This document shows positions 36,175 through 45,692 of a stretch of 57,763 bases of DNA, one piece after another (position 1 is the stretch's first letter; each line of letters opens with the position of its first letter). Below the pieces are notes generated by a model. The model was not told the DNA's origin. It did not search any database and saw only the letters and a list, made by a program, of their open reading frames with translations. Source of the stretch: SAR86 cluster bacterium (lineage in GTDB: Bacteria; Pseudomonadota; Gammaproteobacteria; Pseudomonadales; Pseudohongiellaceae). Made by a program: the position numbers and the translations under genes. The stretch is from positions 1-57,763 of the forward strand of contig NVUL01000047.1 of NCBI GenBank assembly GCA_002401885.1, given 5' to 3'.

Positions 36175-36762
36175 CTACTGTGACGAAATAGTCACGCAAT
36201 CTTCTTTGAAGTTTCTATAGAATCTCTCGCGAGAAATCTGGTAGTAGACGTGTTCCTTTAACCCACTGCTTTGGGAAACTCTAGGATGTAGAAAATTCTC
36301 TTGCCGATCCTTCATTCCCAGCCTCGACATGACTTCCCGCGAACGAGAATTTGCGAGGGTGGTGAAGGCGGCGACACGATCCTGCTCTAGGATGGAAAAT
36401 GCGAAATGTAGCGAAGCCGCTGCAGTTTCTGTTGCATAGCCTCTGCCCCAGTAGGCTTTAGCAAGCCGCCATCCAACTTCCACGCAGCTGGTAACTGGCA
36501 GGTCATCTGCCTGATTCAGGCCAACGAGGCCCATAAAGGCGCTGTCACTCTTGCGTTCAGCAACCCAGAACCCCCAGCCTTTCTCGATTACTAGATTGTC
36601 AAACTTCTTGGTTAGGGTGTCGCTCTCTTCACGAGAAAGTAAGCTAGGGAAATAACGCATCACGTCGGGATCTGCATTCATGTTAGCGAACTCGGCATAA
36701 TCTTCGCTCTGCCACTGGCGCAGCACTACGCGTGCAGTTTCTAGTCTGTAAATGTTGCCCAT
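36175..36762 (-). CDS. GNAT-family N-acetyltransferase (RimJ/RimL-like)
   Basis: 195 residues. Begins RLETARVVLRQWQSEDYAEF and contains VGWRLAKAYWGRGYATETAAASLHFAF (about 97-123), the acetyl-CoA binding loop of the RimJ/RimL group, then SREVMSRLGMK. Likely acetylates an amino group of a protein or small molecule; substrate unknown. Last gene of a minus-strand run that starts with the PaiB-like gene; it ends close to the convergent ptsP. Confidence 0.88.
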   Translation of the reverse strand: MGNIYRLETARVVLRQWQSEDYAEFANMNADPDVMRYFPSLLSREESDTLTKKFDNLVIEKGWGFWVAERKSDSAFMGLVGLNQADDLPVTSCVEVGWRLAKAYWGRGYATETAAASLHFAFSILEQDRVAAFTTLANSRSREVMSRLGMKDRQENFLHPRVSQSSGLKEHVYYQISRERFYRNFKEDCVTISSQ

Positions 36763-36819
36763 AGCATTTCTAATCAGGTAATAGTGATCGGCGGAAGTTT
36801 TCCTGTGGCGCTCCTGATT

Positions 36820-37419
36820 CTATTTGAAAAAGTCGACTAGGCCTGTATCGAGACAGTATTCGGCACCAACTATCATTAGGCCCTTCTCGGAAACTAAATC
36901 TTTAAGAATGTCTGATCCTAGCTGCAGATTGTTAACGGATGCCTCGATGTTGGATCGTACCGCGCGGGTCATTAAATCTGCGTCGATTCCGGAGTGCAGT
37001 AGGTTTTCCACTGCAGGACGAATTCTATCGACTATCGAATAGAGATGGGGTGAGCGATTCTCAACCGGTTTGTCCAACTGCTCCAGTGTCGCTAGTACCG
37101 CGCCGCATCTGGAATGGCCGAGGACGACTACTAAACGAGTACCGAAATTTTCCGCGGCAAACTCGATGCTTGCAATCTGCGAGGGCGCGACGATATTTCC
37201 TGCGACGCGAATGACAAAGAGGTCGCCAATTCCCTGCCCAAATACGATCTCTGCAGGCACTCGCGAATCTGAACAGCCGAGTATTATCGCGAAAGGTTTC
37301 TGATCTTTCTGCGAATTCAGTTTTAGTAGAGCTTCTGTTTCGAGATGAAAGCCCTTGCCGGATCGAAATGTCTCGTTTCCTTGTTGCAGTCTTTGCAGGG
37401 CTTCATCAGCAGGAATCAT
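36820..37419 (-). CDS. Beta-class carbonic anhydrase
   Basis: 199 residues. Zinc ligands C49 (in CSDSR with D51), H102 and C105 (in GHSRCGAV) are in place. It interconverts CO2 and bicarbonate in the cytoplasm. Length and order are typical of bacterial beta carbonic anhydrases. It begins 20 bp after the EncFtn-like gene on the same strand, so the two are probably cotranscribed. Confidence 0.93.
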   Translation of the reverse strand: MIPADEALQRLQQGNETFRSGKGFHLETEALLKLNSQKDQKPFAIILGCSDSRVPAEIVFGQGIGDLFVIRVAGNIVAPSQIASIEFAAENFGTRLVVVLGHSRCGAVLATLEQLDKPVENRSPHLYSIVDRIRPAVENLLHSGIDADLMTRAVRSNIEASVNNLQLGSDILKDLVSEKGLMIVGAEYCLDTGLVDFFK

Positions 37420-37438
37420 CGGCGAATAACTCTTTGAA

Positions 37439-37723
37439 CTAGTGGTCGATTTTATTGTCGGTAAACAGATAGTCTTTCAATTCTTTGTCTAGAGCTGTAT
37501 CCCTGCGTCGGATCCATTCGAGAACCATGGCCGCGTGTTCTTTTTCTTCATCTCGATTGTGCTCTAGGATCGCTTTCAATTCTGGGTCTTTGCATGCGTC
37601 GGCGCGTTGGTTATACCAATCTACAGCTTCCAGTTCTTCCATTAAAGAAGTGATAGCTCTATGCATGTCTCGAGTCTCATCGCTTAGTTCTTCGATGGGT
37701 TCATGATAGCCTTCGTTAGCCAC
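37439..37723 (-). CDS. EncFtn-like ferritin (encapsulated ferritin family) without targeting peptide
   Basis: 94 residues. The two-helix EncFtn plan is clear: HRAITSLMEELEAVDWYNQR (about 21-40) and HNRDEEKEHAAMVLEWIRRRD (about 55-75). By comparison with the Rhodospirillum rubrum protein, the ferroxidase residues are E30, Y37, E60 and H63, all present. The protein stops at LFTDNKIDH, soon after helix 2, and has no C-terminal encapsulin-localising sequence; no encapsulin gene is in the window. GTG start behind GCAGGAGAAAATT. It should oxidise Fe(II) as a decameric ring, but where the iron is stored is unclear. Cotranscribed with the carbonic anhydrase gene. Confidence 0.85.
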   Translation of the reverse strand: MANEGYHEPIEELSDETRDMHRAITSLMEELEAVDWYNQRADACKDPELKAILEHNRDEEKEHAAMVLEWIRRRDTALDKELKDYLFTDNKIDH

Positions 37724-37825
37724 AATTTTCTCCTGCAGGATGTCTGATTGAACGATGTTAGGAATCTACGGCAAACATACAGCAATAGTGAAAGCTTGCA
37801 AACTCTTTAGAGAAGGGCGAATCTG

Positions 37826-38404
37826 TTAGGACTTGTTCATAGCATCTGCTAATGCTTCATGTCCGCCGTGGGCTAAATGCTCTTGTACATTGGATTGATC
37901 TTGCGCGCTACGGTTCTGGCTGAGCTTAAATTTACATTGTATCGAAGTAATCGTAATCTCGATGCCTATGATACCGCGTAGCATTGAGGCGGCGTAGTTG
38001 GGTTTCCAAGGAAAAGGATAGCCAGATTCATTCTGTTCGGTGAGTGTATCTACCAACTGCTTCAGTTTCTCGGGGTCAGTGAAACTCTCTGCAATTCCTT
38101 CTATATGCACGGCCTGATAATTCCAGGTTGGAACTCCCTCAGATTCATACCAGCTTGGACTTACATACGCATGGTCACCCTGCAGTGTGACGAGAGCTTT
38201 CTGATTCTGTATCTGCTGCCATTGCGGGTTTGCTTTTGCCATGTGACCGACAAGTACTCTACTTTCTGCATCAAAGAGAAAAGGCATATGAGTAGAGACG
38301 ATTGCAGCATCGTGCAGTGAGATTAGCTGACCAAAGGAGTTTGCTTCGATGAACTTACTTATCTCAGCCTCATTCATGATCTCGAAGTGTTTCGGTATAT
38401 ACAT
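37826..38404 (-). CDS. PaiB-like FMN-binding protein
   Basis: 192 residues. FMN-binding split-barrel of the PaiB (negative transcriptional regulator) family: MYIPKHFEI start, ISTHMPFLF and VGHMAKANPQW near 40-62, SPSWYESEGVPTWNYQAVHIEG (about 83-104), and the C-terminal GIIGIEITITSIQCKFKLSQNR signature. Many members are oxidoreductase-like; a regulatory role was claimed for Bacillus PaiB only. About 100 bp upstream of the EncFtn-like gene on the same strand. Confidence 0.88.
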   Translation of the reverse strand: MYIPKHFEIMNEAEISKFIEANSFGQLISLHDAAIVSTHMPFLFDAESRVLVGHMAKANPQWQQIQNQKALVTLQGDHAYVSPSWYESEGVPTWNYQAVHIEGIAESFTDPEKLKQLVDTLTEQNESGYPFPWKPNYAASMLRGIIGIEITITSIQCKFKLSQNRSAQDQSNVQEHLAHGGHEALADAMNKS

Positions 38405-38464
38405 AGAGGCCTCGCGATTGCTTACTAGTTCTTTCTTAGGACGGTGCTATAAATACTGCGATAG

Positions 38465-39247
38465 CTAAGTCGATGGTAGCTGGAATGCATGGCCCTGAGT
38501 TCTATTGCCGAGCGAGTCGAAGTTCTGTTCGCTAAAGCGAGTAAGTCCGGACGGATCGACTATCAGAGCGGTAGAGCACAGGGTTCCATATTCCCTTTCT
38601 GGATTCAGAATAAATGCAGAGGATAATTTACGCTCAATATCAATTCCGATTCCAGTGTCCGGCAGATCCGCATCCTCTGCTTGGGACCTATCACCCATCA
38701 TCGCGAGAAGGGCATCGGTAGTTAGTTCTCCAGGTTGCTGCATCAACGCTTGCAGACGTGTTTTTCCTCTGTCTACCTTAGGCCAGGAGGAGTCTAATAG
38801 GCCATTCGATAATCCATAAACCCCGGCCTCTAGCTCCCAGATCTTTTCTTCGTGGTTGTTTACATAGAATAGCGAGTTGTTATCGCCCACGAGTAGGTTG
38901 TAGCCGGCAAATTGTTCATAATTCTGAGCCAACATTGCGCAATATTGTTCGGGGGAATTGGTTCCGCCCAGAAACTGTCGCGTTAGGTCGCCACGAGATC
39001 TAGGTCGGCGTTCGGTCTGAGACGGATCTCTTATATTCGTTACTGCGGCGAAGCGCCCGCTTTGAGTAATACCCAGCCAAGTACCTCTAGCCTGTTTGTC
39101 TCTTCCAGAGAGTATCTGTTGGCCTGATTCTTCATCTGTCCAGAGGGCGGCTTGAGCGGTTGGTCGGGCAAAGAGTTCGTCTCTGTTGGCGGCTACAACC
39201 AGCGGAAAACGAGGGTCCGTCTGGTACGCGAAAATGATTAGGCACAT
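38465..39247 (-). CDS. NRDE-family protein (TANGO2-like)
   Basis: 260 residues. Begins MCLIIFAY and carries the name-giving AANRDELFARPT (about 18-29), then GRDKQARGTWLGI, FAAVTNIRDP and GYNLLVGD, as in TANGO2/Ser_kinase-like NRDE proteins. The N-terminal cysteine at position 2 hints at an Ntn-hydrolase-like fold. Eukaryotic and bacterial members have been linked to heme transport, but the evidence is not settled. It is divergent from lgt. Confidence 0.87.
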   Translation of the reverse strand: MCLIIFAYQTDPRFPLVVAANRDELFARPTAQAALWTDEESGQQILSGRDKQARGTWLGITQSGRFAAVTNIRDPSQTERRPRSRGDLTRQFLGGTNSPEQYCAMLAQNYEQFAGYNLLVGDNNSLFYVNNHEEKIWELEAGVYGLSNGLLDSSWPKVDRGKTRLQALMQQPGELTTDALLAMMGDRSQAEDADLPDTGIGIDIERKLSSAFILNPEREYGTLCSTALIVDPSGLTRFSEQNFDSLGNRTQGHAFQLPST

Positions 39248-39394
39248 CGCTGCTATGTTAACGTCTCATCAAGAGAATGGACAGAATTGTGAAGATTACC
39301 CAATGAAATTTGCCCATCTTTCTTGTCACAGGTTGAGTATAATGACTGCTAACGGGCCTACGGGCACCTCAATCGATACAAGCGACACCGACCC

Positions 39395-40195
39395 ATGCTG
39401 ACATTTCCCCAGTTCGACCCAGTAGCGCTGGCCATCGGCCCTATAAGCATTCATTGGTATGGCATTATGTATATGATCGCCTTCGGGGGCGCTTGGGGAC
39501 TGGCATCAATCCGTGCGAAGCAGCAACCCGGTGAATGGACAGCAGAGCAAATATCCGACTTGGTGTTCTACGGAGCATTGGGAGCGGTTCTTGGCGGGCG
39601 CATGGGCTCTGTATTGTTCTATAATTTCGACCGCTTCCTCTCCGATCCAATATGGTTACTGCGGGTCTGGGAAGGAGGTATGTCTTTCCATGGCGGACTG
39701 CTCGGTGTGCTGCTGGCATTCTTCCTGTATTCGCGCCGCATCAAGAAAGATTTCTTCGCGGTTATGGACTTCATTGCACCCTTCGTACCCTTCGGCCTCG
39801 GTGCCGGCCGTTTCGGCAATTTCATCGGAGGCGAGCTGTGGGGCAGGCCCACTGATGTGGCATGGGGTATGGTCTTTCCCCACGTTGATCAATTGGCACG
39901 CCACCCCTCTCAACTCTACGAGGTGGTATTAGAGGGAATCGTATTATTTTCTTTCCTCTGGTGGTTCTCGTCTAAGCCTAGACCCCGAATGGCGGTGACC
40001 GGGCTATTCGCTATCGGGTATGGAAGCTTCAGGTTCTTCATTGAATTCTTCCGCGAGCCCGATTTGCACCTCGGCTTCGTCGCGTTCGAGTGGCTGACTA
40101 TGGGACAGGTATTGTCTATCCCGTTGATTATCGGTGGTTTGATCCTATTGATACTTGCCTATATGAAGCCTCAGCCGCAACTTAACTCTTTGTAG
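39395..40195 (+). CDS. lgt: Prolipoprotein diacylglyceryl transferase
   Basis: 266-residue polytopic inner-membrane enzyme that transfers diacylglycerol from phosphatidylglycerol to the lipobox cysteine. Seven membrane segments are visible, plus the motifs [20 protein letters not shown] and the Lgt signature [15 protein letters not shown] (about 140-154). Its clients here include the imelysin lipoprotein. Head of an operon with thyA and folA (36-bp spacings). Confidence 0.97.
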   Translation: MLTFPQFDPVALAIGPISIHWYGIMYMIAFGGAWGLASIRAKQQPGEWTAEQISDLVFYGALGAVLGGRMGSVLFYNFDRFLSDPIWLLRVWEGGMSFHGGLLGVLLAFFLYSRRIKKDFFAVMDFIAPFVPFGLGAGRFGNFIGGELWGRPTDVAWGMVFPHVDQLARHPSQLYEVVLEGIVLFSFLWWFSSKPRPRMAVTGLFAIGYGSFRFFIEFFREPDLHLGFVAFEWLTMGQVLSIPLIIGGLILLILAYMKPQPQLNSL

Positions 40196-40231
40196 TGGCC
40201 CCTTTAACTTATTGATAGAAGAAAAAGCGTC

Positions 40232-41083
40232 ATGCAGCAATATTTGAATCTCTGTCAGCGGATCGTCGATCAAGGTGTCTGGATTGAGAACGAGCGTACC
40301 GGGAAAAAGTGCCTCACCGTTATCAATGCAGACCTGACCTATAATGTCGGTGGAAACGAGTTCCCCATCATTACCACTCGCAAGAGTTTCTGGAAGGCGG
40401 CTATCGCCGAACTCCTTGGCTATCTGAAGGGCTTGGATAATGCCGCAGATTTTCGCGCTCTGGGTACTAAATCATGGGACGCGAATGCCAACGAGAATGT
40501 GGCATGGTTGAGTAATCCTGTGCGCAAGGGTACAGATGACATGGGTCGAGTCTATGGCGTTCAAGGCAGAGCTTGGCAGAAGCCGGGCGGGACGAGCATC
40601 GATCAGTTGAAGAAGATAGTCGATAACCTCAAGCGTTCAGTGGACGACCGTGGCGAAATTTTAACGTTCTATAACCCCGGTGAATTCGATCTAGGCTGTC
40701 TTCGGCCGTGCATGCACACTCATACGTTTTCCCTACTCGGTGACGTGCTCTATCTTACGAGCTATCAACGCTCTTGTGATGTGCCACTTGGACTCAATTT
40801 CAATCAGATTCAGGTTTTTACTTTGTTGGCACTAGTAGCACAGATTACTGGCAACTCGGCGGGACTTGCCTATCACAAGATCGTTAATGCCCATATATAC
40901 GAAGATCAGGTTGAACTAATGCGCGATGTTCAGCTACAGCGCGAGCCGTTCAATCTTCCGCAGCTGCATATCAACCCAGATATAAAATCGCTTGAAGATA
41001 TTGAGACTTGGGTGACTCTGAAGGATTTCGAAGTCGATGGTTATGAGCACCATGATCCCATTGCCTATCCTTTTTCAGTTTAA
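40232..41083 (+). CDS. thyA: Thymidylate synthase
   Basis: 283 residues. Converts dUMP to dTMP with methylenetetrahydrofolate. Catalytic C160 in CLRPCMHTH, the arginine/serine of [10 protein letters not shown], and the nucleotide-binding NFNQIQ and [10 protein letters not shown] motifs are present. The sequence belongs to the variant common in marine gammaproteobacteria ([17 protein letters not shown] start, [18 protein letters not shown] end) rather than the short E. coli type. Lies between lgt and folA, which recycles its dihydrofolate product. Confidence 0.97.
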   Translation: MQQYLNLCQRIVDQGVWIENERTGKKCLTVINADLTYNVGGNEFPIITTRKSFWKAAIAELLGYLKGLDNAADFRALGTKSWDANANENVAWLSNPVRKGTDDMGRVYGVQGRAWQKPGGTSIDQLKKIVDNLKRSVDDRGEILTFYNPGEFDLGCLRPCMHTHTFSLLGDVLYLTSYQRSCDVPLGLNFNQIQVFTLLALVAQITGNSAGLAYHKIVNAHIYEDQVELMRDVQLQREPFNLPQLHINPDIKSLEDIETWVTLKDFEVDGYEHHDPIAYPFSV

Positions 41084-41119
41084 TCACCTCGAAGCTACTT
41101 TCTTTAAAGGGCACGTACT

Positions 41120-41626
41120 ATGAACCTCGCATTGATATGCGCCATGTCTGAGAATAGAGTGATCGGACGAGACAACGGTCTGCCTTGGCATCTGTCTGAA
41201 GACCTAAAATATTTCAAGCGTACCACCATGGGGAATTGCATGATCATGGGGCGCAATACCTGGGAGTCTATAGGGCGCGCGCTACCGGGAAGAACCAGCA
41301 TCGTCATTACTGGTAATGCAGATTATCAGGCCGAGGGTGCGGAAGTGGTAGGTTCTCTGCAGCAGGCAATTGAGAGAGCAGTAGCTATTTCTGAAGAGAC
41401 CGGCAGTAAGCAGGCGTTCGTAATCGGTGGGGCGATGTTGTATCAGGCGGCGCTGCCGCTGGCAGATAGATTACATCTTACGCGCGTGCATGCAGAAGTC
41501 GAAGGGGATACCTATCTTCATGAGTACGATGAATCTAAATGGAAAGAAGCCTCGCGCGAGGAATACCAGAGAGACGAATCGAATGCTTATGACTACAGCA
41601 TCTGTGTGTTAGAGAGAATAAGCTAA
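41120..41626 (+). CDS. folA: Dihydrofolate reductase
   Basis: 168 residues. Reduces dihydrofolate to tetrahydrofolate with NADPH. N-terminal ALICAMSENRVIGRDNGLPW with the catalytic acid in LSEDLKYFKRTT, MGRNTWESIG, and the NADPH loop FVIGGAMLYQAAL are all visible. Normal length for the chromosomal enzyme. Immediately downstream of thyA, forming a functional pair. Confidence 0.97.
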   Translation: MNLALICAMSENRVIGRDNGLPWHLSEDLKYFKRTTMGNCMIMGRNTWESIGRALPGRTSIVITGNADYQAEGAEVVGSLQQAIERAVAISEETGSKQAFVIGGAMLYQAALPLADRLHLTRVHAEVEGDTYLHEYDESKWKEASREEYQRDESNAYDYSICVLERIS

Positions 41627-41642
41627 ACTTTCGAATCTTTCG

Positions 41643-42971
41643 CTACAGTTTTTTTAGCAATACTTTCGACTTGCGCTGATAGTTATATAGCTCTTGTCTG
41701 TGTTCGGGTAGGTCGCTAAGTTCTGCTTCCACAAAACCCTTTCCCAAGAACCAATGTGATGCAACAGTAGTCAATACGAAGATAGTCTTGATGCCGGCTG
41801 TCTTGGCCTGACTCTCCAGGCTGCTTAAGAGACGATCGCCATAGCCGTTCTTCTGAAAGCTATGGTCAATGGCGATGCAGGCGATCTCTGCGAATTCTTC
41901 TCCAATAGGATAGAGCGCGGCGCAGGCAATGACGGAGTCTTCTAGCTCAACGATCTTGAAGTTATCGATTTCTGTTTCTAACAATTCACGGGAACGCTCT
42001 ACGAGTGAACCATTTTCCTCTAAGGGTTTAATTAGCTTGAGTATGCCGGCGACGTCTTCAATGGTTGCGATGCGCAAATTCTCGAAGCTGTCACTGCTAA
42101 TTAGCGTGCCGTTTCCCTGTCGTGTAAACAGCTCACGTATTAGTGCGCCATTCTCCTTGAAGCTAATCAAGTGCGATCGATGAACTTTGTTGGAATAGGC
42201 GCGCAGAGAAGCATCTAGAGCACGGCTAATGCACTGCGACTCCTCATCTAACTTGGCAAGTTTGTCCGCATAGAATCTCGCATCTTCTTCGCTTAGCGAG
42301 GCAATCAAGCTGCCCGTGTCATCAAGGACGCCGGCCTGCGGAATCATCAGAATTAGCTTATCAGCTTGCAGTGCAACAGATGCCTCCGTCGCTACTTCTT
42401 CTGCAGACAGGTTGAAGACTTCGCCAGTTAGCGAGTAGCCTAGATTCGAAAGCAGCACAATATTATTCTGGTCTAGCTGTTGCTGGATGGCAGTGGCGCG
42501 TATTTTTCTCACTTTTCCTGTGTATTGGTAATCGATGCCATCGTGAATCCCAACAGGTTTAGCCGTTACGAAATTTCCGCGACAAAGACGTACATCAGAC
42601 CCCTGCATCGGGGAGTTGCTTATACCCATGGAGAAGAGGGCTTCGAGTCTTGCACTTTCTCCACCGACAACTCGCGTCACAGTCTCGATGCATTCTGCTT
42701 CCGTGATACGAATATTGCGATGATAGGATGAGTTCTTGCCGCTGTTTTCTAGCGCGGCAGAAATTTGCGGCCGGGCACCATGAACTAGTACTAGCTTTAC
42801 GCCGAGGCTGTGCAGCAGCGTCAGGTCATAGACAACCTTGGATAGATTCTTGTCCGCCAGCGCCTCGCCGCTCAATAGCACGACGAATACCTTGCCTCGA
42901 TGTGTATTGATGTAGCTTGTCGAGGCACGAAACCATTCGATCATGCCAATGCTATCTTGTTGGTTGTCCAT
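41643..42971 (-). CDS. argA: Amino-acid N-acetyltransferase (N-acetylglutamate synthase)
   Basis: 442 residues: an acetylglutamate-kinase-like domain (about 1-290; VVLLSGEALADKNLSKVVYDL and LVHGARPQIS) fused to a C-terminal GNAT domain (about 297-442; VIACAALYPIGEEFAEIACIAIDHSFQKNGYGDRLL). First step of arginine biosynthesis, normally feedback-inhibited by arginine. Lies downstream of argE on the same strand (24-bp gap), so two arginine genes form an operon. Converges with folA. Confidence 0.96.
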   Translation of the reverse strand: MDNQQDSIGMIEWFRASTSYINTHRGKVFVVLLSGEALADKNLSKVVYDLTLLHSLGVKLVLVHGARPQISAALENSGKNSSYHRNIRITEAECIETVTRVVGGESARLEALFSMGISNSPMQGSDVRLCRGNFVTAKPVGIHDGIDYQYTGKVRKIRATAIQQQLDQNNIVLLSNLGYSLTGEVFNLSAEEVATEASVALQADKLILMIPQAGVLDDTGSLIASLSEEDARFYADKLAKLDEESQCISRALDASLRAYSNKVHRSHLISFKENGALIRELFTRQGNGTLISSDSFENLRIATIEDVAGILKLIKPLEENGSLVERSRELLETEIDNFKIVELEDSVIACAALYPIGEEFAEIACIAIDHSFQKNGYGDRLLSSLESQAKTAGIKTIFVLTTVASHWFLGKGFVEAELSDLPEHRQELYNYQRKSKVLLKKL

Positions 42972-42995
42972 TATTCGAATCTCTCTAGTTCATTA

Positions 42996-44150
42996 CTACA
43001 AACAATGATGACTAATCATCTTTTGTAGTACTTCTATGCAGGGTTCAATCATATCTATCGACATGTATTCGTCAGGCTGGTGGGCCTGATCGATATTGCC
43101 GGGACCCATTATTATAGTGTCCATTCCTAATTCTTGCAGGAAGGGTCCTTCAGTTCCAAATGCTACGCTGATGCCCGCGTGGCCGGTTAGTTTCTCCGCG
43201 GTTCTCAATAGGGCGCTGTTCTCATCAGCAAAGAAAGCAGGCACGCCGGTAAACAAGGCTGCCAATTCAAATTGAATCCCCAGAGGATCCATTAGAGCCG
43301 CGATTCTATTTCTTATTTCTCCTCGCACAGTCTCGATGTGCATGCCCGGCATCAATCGAACATCGAATTCTAATTCACAGTGACCGCAAATTCGATTGGG
43401 ATTGTCGCCGCCATGTATAACGCCGAGATTCAGTGTTGGATGAGGAATGCTGAATAGGTCACTGCTGTACCTCTGCTTCAATTCTTCGCGGTAGATCATT
43501 AGATCCGAGATCACCGCGTGCATGGCGTCGAGCGCATTATTACCGAGAGCGGGGTCGGAGGAATGGCCACTCTGCCCCAGTAATCGAACTGAATCCATCA
43601 TGATTCCCTTGTGCGCCTTTACCGGCTGCAGGCCGGTCGGCTCGCCAATGATAGCGGCCCGTGCCTTGGGTCGTCCCATCTCCGCTATGCTGCGTGCGCC
43701 CTGCATGGATGTCTCTTCGTCCGCCGTCGCGAGAACGATAAGAGGCTCTTTGAAGCTCCTGTCCAGTAGTGGTTTTACCGCTTCCATGATGATTGGAAAG
43801 AAGCCCTTCATGTCGGTAACGCCGAGCCCGAAGAGCTTGCCATCCCGCTCTGTGACCTTGAAGGGATCAACCGACCACAGTTCTTCATCGAGGGGAACCG
43901 TATCTGTGTGACCCGCAAGAACTAGGCCGCCGGGACCAGAGCCTAGCGTAGCGATGAGATTAAACTTTGTTGCTTCGCTACCGGGGATTGGGATGATTTC
44001 ACACTCAAATCCAAGCGATTCGAATTGCTCCGCCAGATGGTCTATCACCGGCTTATTACTCGTGTCGATGCTAGCATTAGCAGAACTAATGCTAGGTAGG
44101 CTTACAACATTATTGAGTTGTTCAAATAGCGTTTTAGAATTAACCGACAC
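42996..44150 (-). CDS. argE: Acetylornithine deacetylase
   Basis: 384 residues, M20 metallopeptidase fold. GGLVLAGHTDTVP and the catalytic acid in ATADEETSMQGARS are present, with a dimerisation domain in the middle and FGTEGPFLQELGMDTIIMGPG near the end. Removes acetate from N-acetylornithine. GTG start behind GGAGACTCTCC. It leads the argE-argA pair; phhB follows upstream on the same strand, 40 bp away. Confidence 0.94.
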   Translation of the reverse strand: MSVNSKTLFEQLNNVVSLPSISSANASIDTSNKPVIDHLAEQFESLGFECEIIPIPGSEATKFNLIATLGSGPGGLVLAGHTDTVPLDEELWSVDPFKVTERDGKLFGLGVTDMKGFFPIIMEAVKPLLDRSFKEPLIVLATADEETSMQGARSIAEMGRPKARAAIIGEPTGLQPVKAHKGIMMDSVRLLGQSGHSSDPALGNNALDAMHAVISDLMIYREELKQRYSSDLFSIPHPTLNLGVIHGGDNPNRICGHCELEFDVRLMPGMHIETVRGEIRNRIAALMDPLGIQFELAALFTGVPAFFADENSALLRTAEKLTGHAGISVAFGTEGPFLQELGMDTIIMGPGNIDQAHQPDEYMSIDMIEPCIEVLQKMISHHCL

Positions 44151-44189
44151 GGAGAGTCTCCAGTCAAAAACGTGCGAATGTTAAGAAAG

Positions 44190-44543
44190 TTATGAGGGGG
44201 CGGAGAGTTTGGCGATCATATCGGTCTTCGCGGCCATGATGAAATCATTAAGGTGTAGACCATTAATTTTGTGCGTCCACCAATACACAGTGACTTTCCC
44301 CCATTCGGTCACGATGGAAGGATGATGATTCTCGCGCTCAGCCAATGTGGCTATCTTGTAGGTAAAGCTGAAAGCGTCTTTGAATTCTATGAAATGAAAT
44401 TCTCTAGTTAGTTTATCTACACCCTCGTGGAAATCTCGCTTCCACGCAGGAACCTTCATTAGTAGCTCATTCGCTTCTTCATCGGTTACCAGTGGGGCAC
44501 CCATCTGACAGGCTTCGCAGTGCTTCTCGTACAAATTTTCCAT
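44190..44543 (-). CDS. phhB: 4a-hydroxytetrahydrobiopterin dehydratase (pterin carbinolamine dehydratase)
   Basis: 117 residues. The family motif ENHHPSIVTEWGKVTVYWWTH (about 73-93) is present with both histidines. Usually recycles the pterin cofactor of phenylalanine hydroxylase; no phhA is in the window, and in bacteria without it the enzyme is thought to help other pterin or molybdopterin pathways. Strong ribosome binding site AGGGAG before ATG. Lies just downstream of hemW. Confidence 0.93.
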   Translation of the reverse strand: MENLYEKHCEACQMGAPLVTDEEANELLMKVPAWKRDFHEGVDKLTREFHFIEFKDAFSFTYKIATLAERENHHPSIVTEWGKVTVYWWTHKINGLHLNDFIMAAKTDMIAKLSAPS

Positions 44544-44552
44544 GGAGACTCC

Positions 44553-45692
44553 CTAAAGAAATTCTTGTAACAAGTTATTCAATAGTCGATAACCCTTATC
44601 TGAGGCTGCTATACGGCCATCAGTCCTCTGCAGTAACCCGCCCGCGATCAAGTATTCTACCTTCTTTCCTATAGCGCTAAAAGGGAGACCGGTTCTGGAT
44701 TGAAACAGTGACTCGGAAAACCCATGTCTACTGCGAAGGGCATTCAATAGAAATTCAATGGCGCGCTCATCCAGCGGAATTTCGGTTCGTTTGAGGTCTG
44801 ATTGAATGCTTTTGCTCAGGTAGTGATTCGGCTGTCTATGTTTCTGTGTTCGAACAATGGTATTCGTCTGGACAAGGGTAATCTTGCCATGGGCGCCTGC
44901 GCCTATGCCGAGGTAGTCGCCAAATTCCCAGTAATTTAGGTTGTGCCGTGAATGACAGCCTTCCTTTGAGAACGCCGATACCTCATAGCGTTGATAGCCA
45001 GAATTTTCGAGCAAAACGAGCCCGGCTTCCTCCAGAGAATTTAGAATTGGCTCATCGGGTAGGGTAGGTGGGCGCACATAGAAGACGGTATTGGGTTCGA
45101 TGGTGAGTTGATACCAGGAGATGTGTAGCGGTTCGAAATCAATGGCGGTCTGTAAGTCACTGAGTGCATCGCTAACATCTTGGCCAGGAAGGCCATGCAT
45201 CAAATCCAAATTGAAATTCTCAAAGCCAGCTCTTTTGGCAAAATCGATCGCGCGCTTAGATTCATCCGGCGAATGGATGCGGCCAAGATTTTTTAACTGA
45301 CGCTCATCGAAGCTTTGAATGCCGATCGATAGGCGGTTTATCCCTGCCGCAAAATAGCCGGAAAATTTCTCAGCCTCTGCCGTGCCCGGGTTCGCCTCAA
45401 GGGTGATTTCACACTCAGTGCTCAGAGACGCCTTGGCTTGTATATGCGAAAGAATTTTTTCGAATGACTTCGCACTAAATAGACTCGGTGTGCCTCCGCC
45501 AATGAAAATAGAATGCAGTGGGCGATTATTGCAATGCTCATAATCACGATCGAAGTCCTGACAAAGAATATCTACGTAGTCGCTCTCGGGAATGTCCGAT
45601 TGCGCCTCATGAGAATTGAAGTCGCAGTAAGGGCATTTCTTCACACACCAAGGTATGTGGATGTAGAGGCTTAGTGGTGGGAGTTCCAACAT
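44553..45692 (-). CDS. hemW: Radical SAM heme chaperone HemW
   Basis: 379 residues. Radical SAM cluster C16-x3-C20-x2-C23 in IPWCVKKCPYCDF, followed by the extra FIGGGTPSLF motif of the HemN/HemW family and the ISWYQLTIEPNT segment. HemW lacks the extra cysteine of HemN, and this protein follows the HemW pattern. It binds heme and inserts it into target proteins. It overlaps the end of rdgB by 22 bp, as in many gammaproteobacteria. Confidence 0.94.
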   Translation of the reverse strand: MLELPPLSLYIHIPWCVKKCPYCDFNSHEAQSDIPESDYVDILCQDFDRDYEHCNNRPLHSIFIGGGTPSLFSAKSFEKILSHIQAKASLSTECEITLEANPGTAEAEKFSGYFAAGINRLSIGIQSFDERQLKNLGRIHSPDESKRAIDFAKRAGFENFNLDLMHGLPGQDVSDALSDLQTAIDFEPLHISWYQLTIEPNTVFYVRPPTLPDEPILNSLEEAGLVLLENSGYQRYEVSAFSKEGCHSRHNLNYWEFGDYLGIGAGAHGKITLVQTNTIVRTQKHRQPNHYLSKSIQSDLKRTEIPLDERAIEFLLNALRSRHGFSESLFQSRTGLPFSAIGKKVEYLIAGGLLQRTDGRIAASDKGYRLLNNLLQEFL

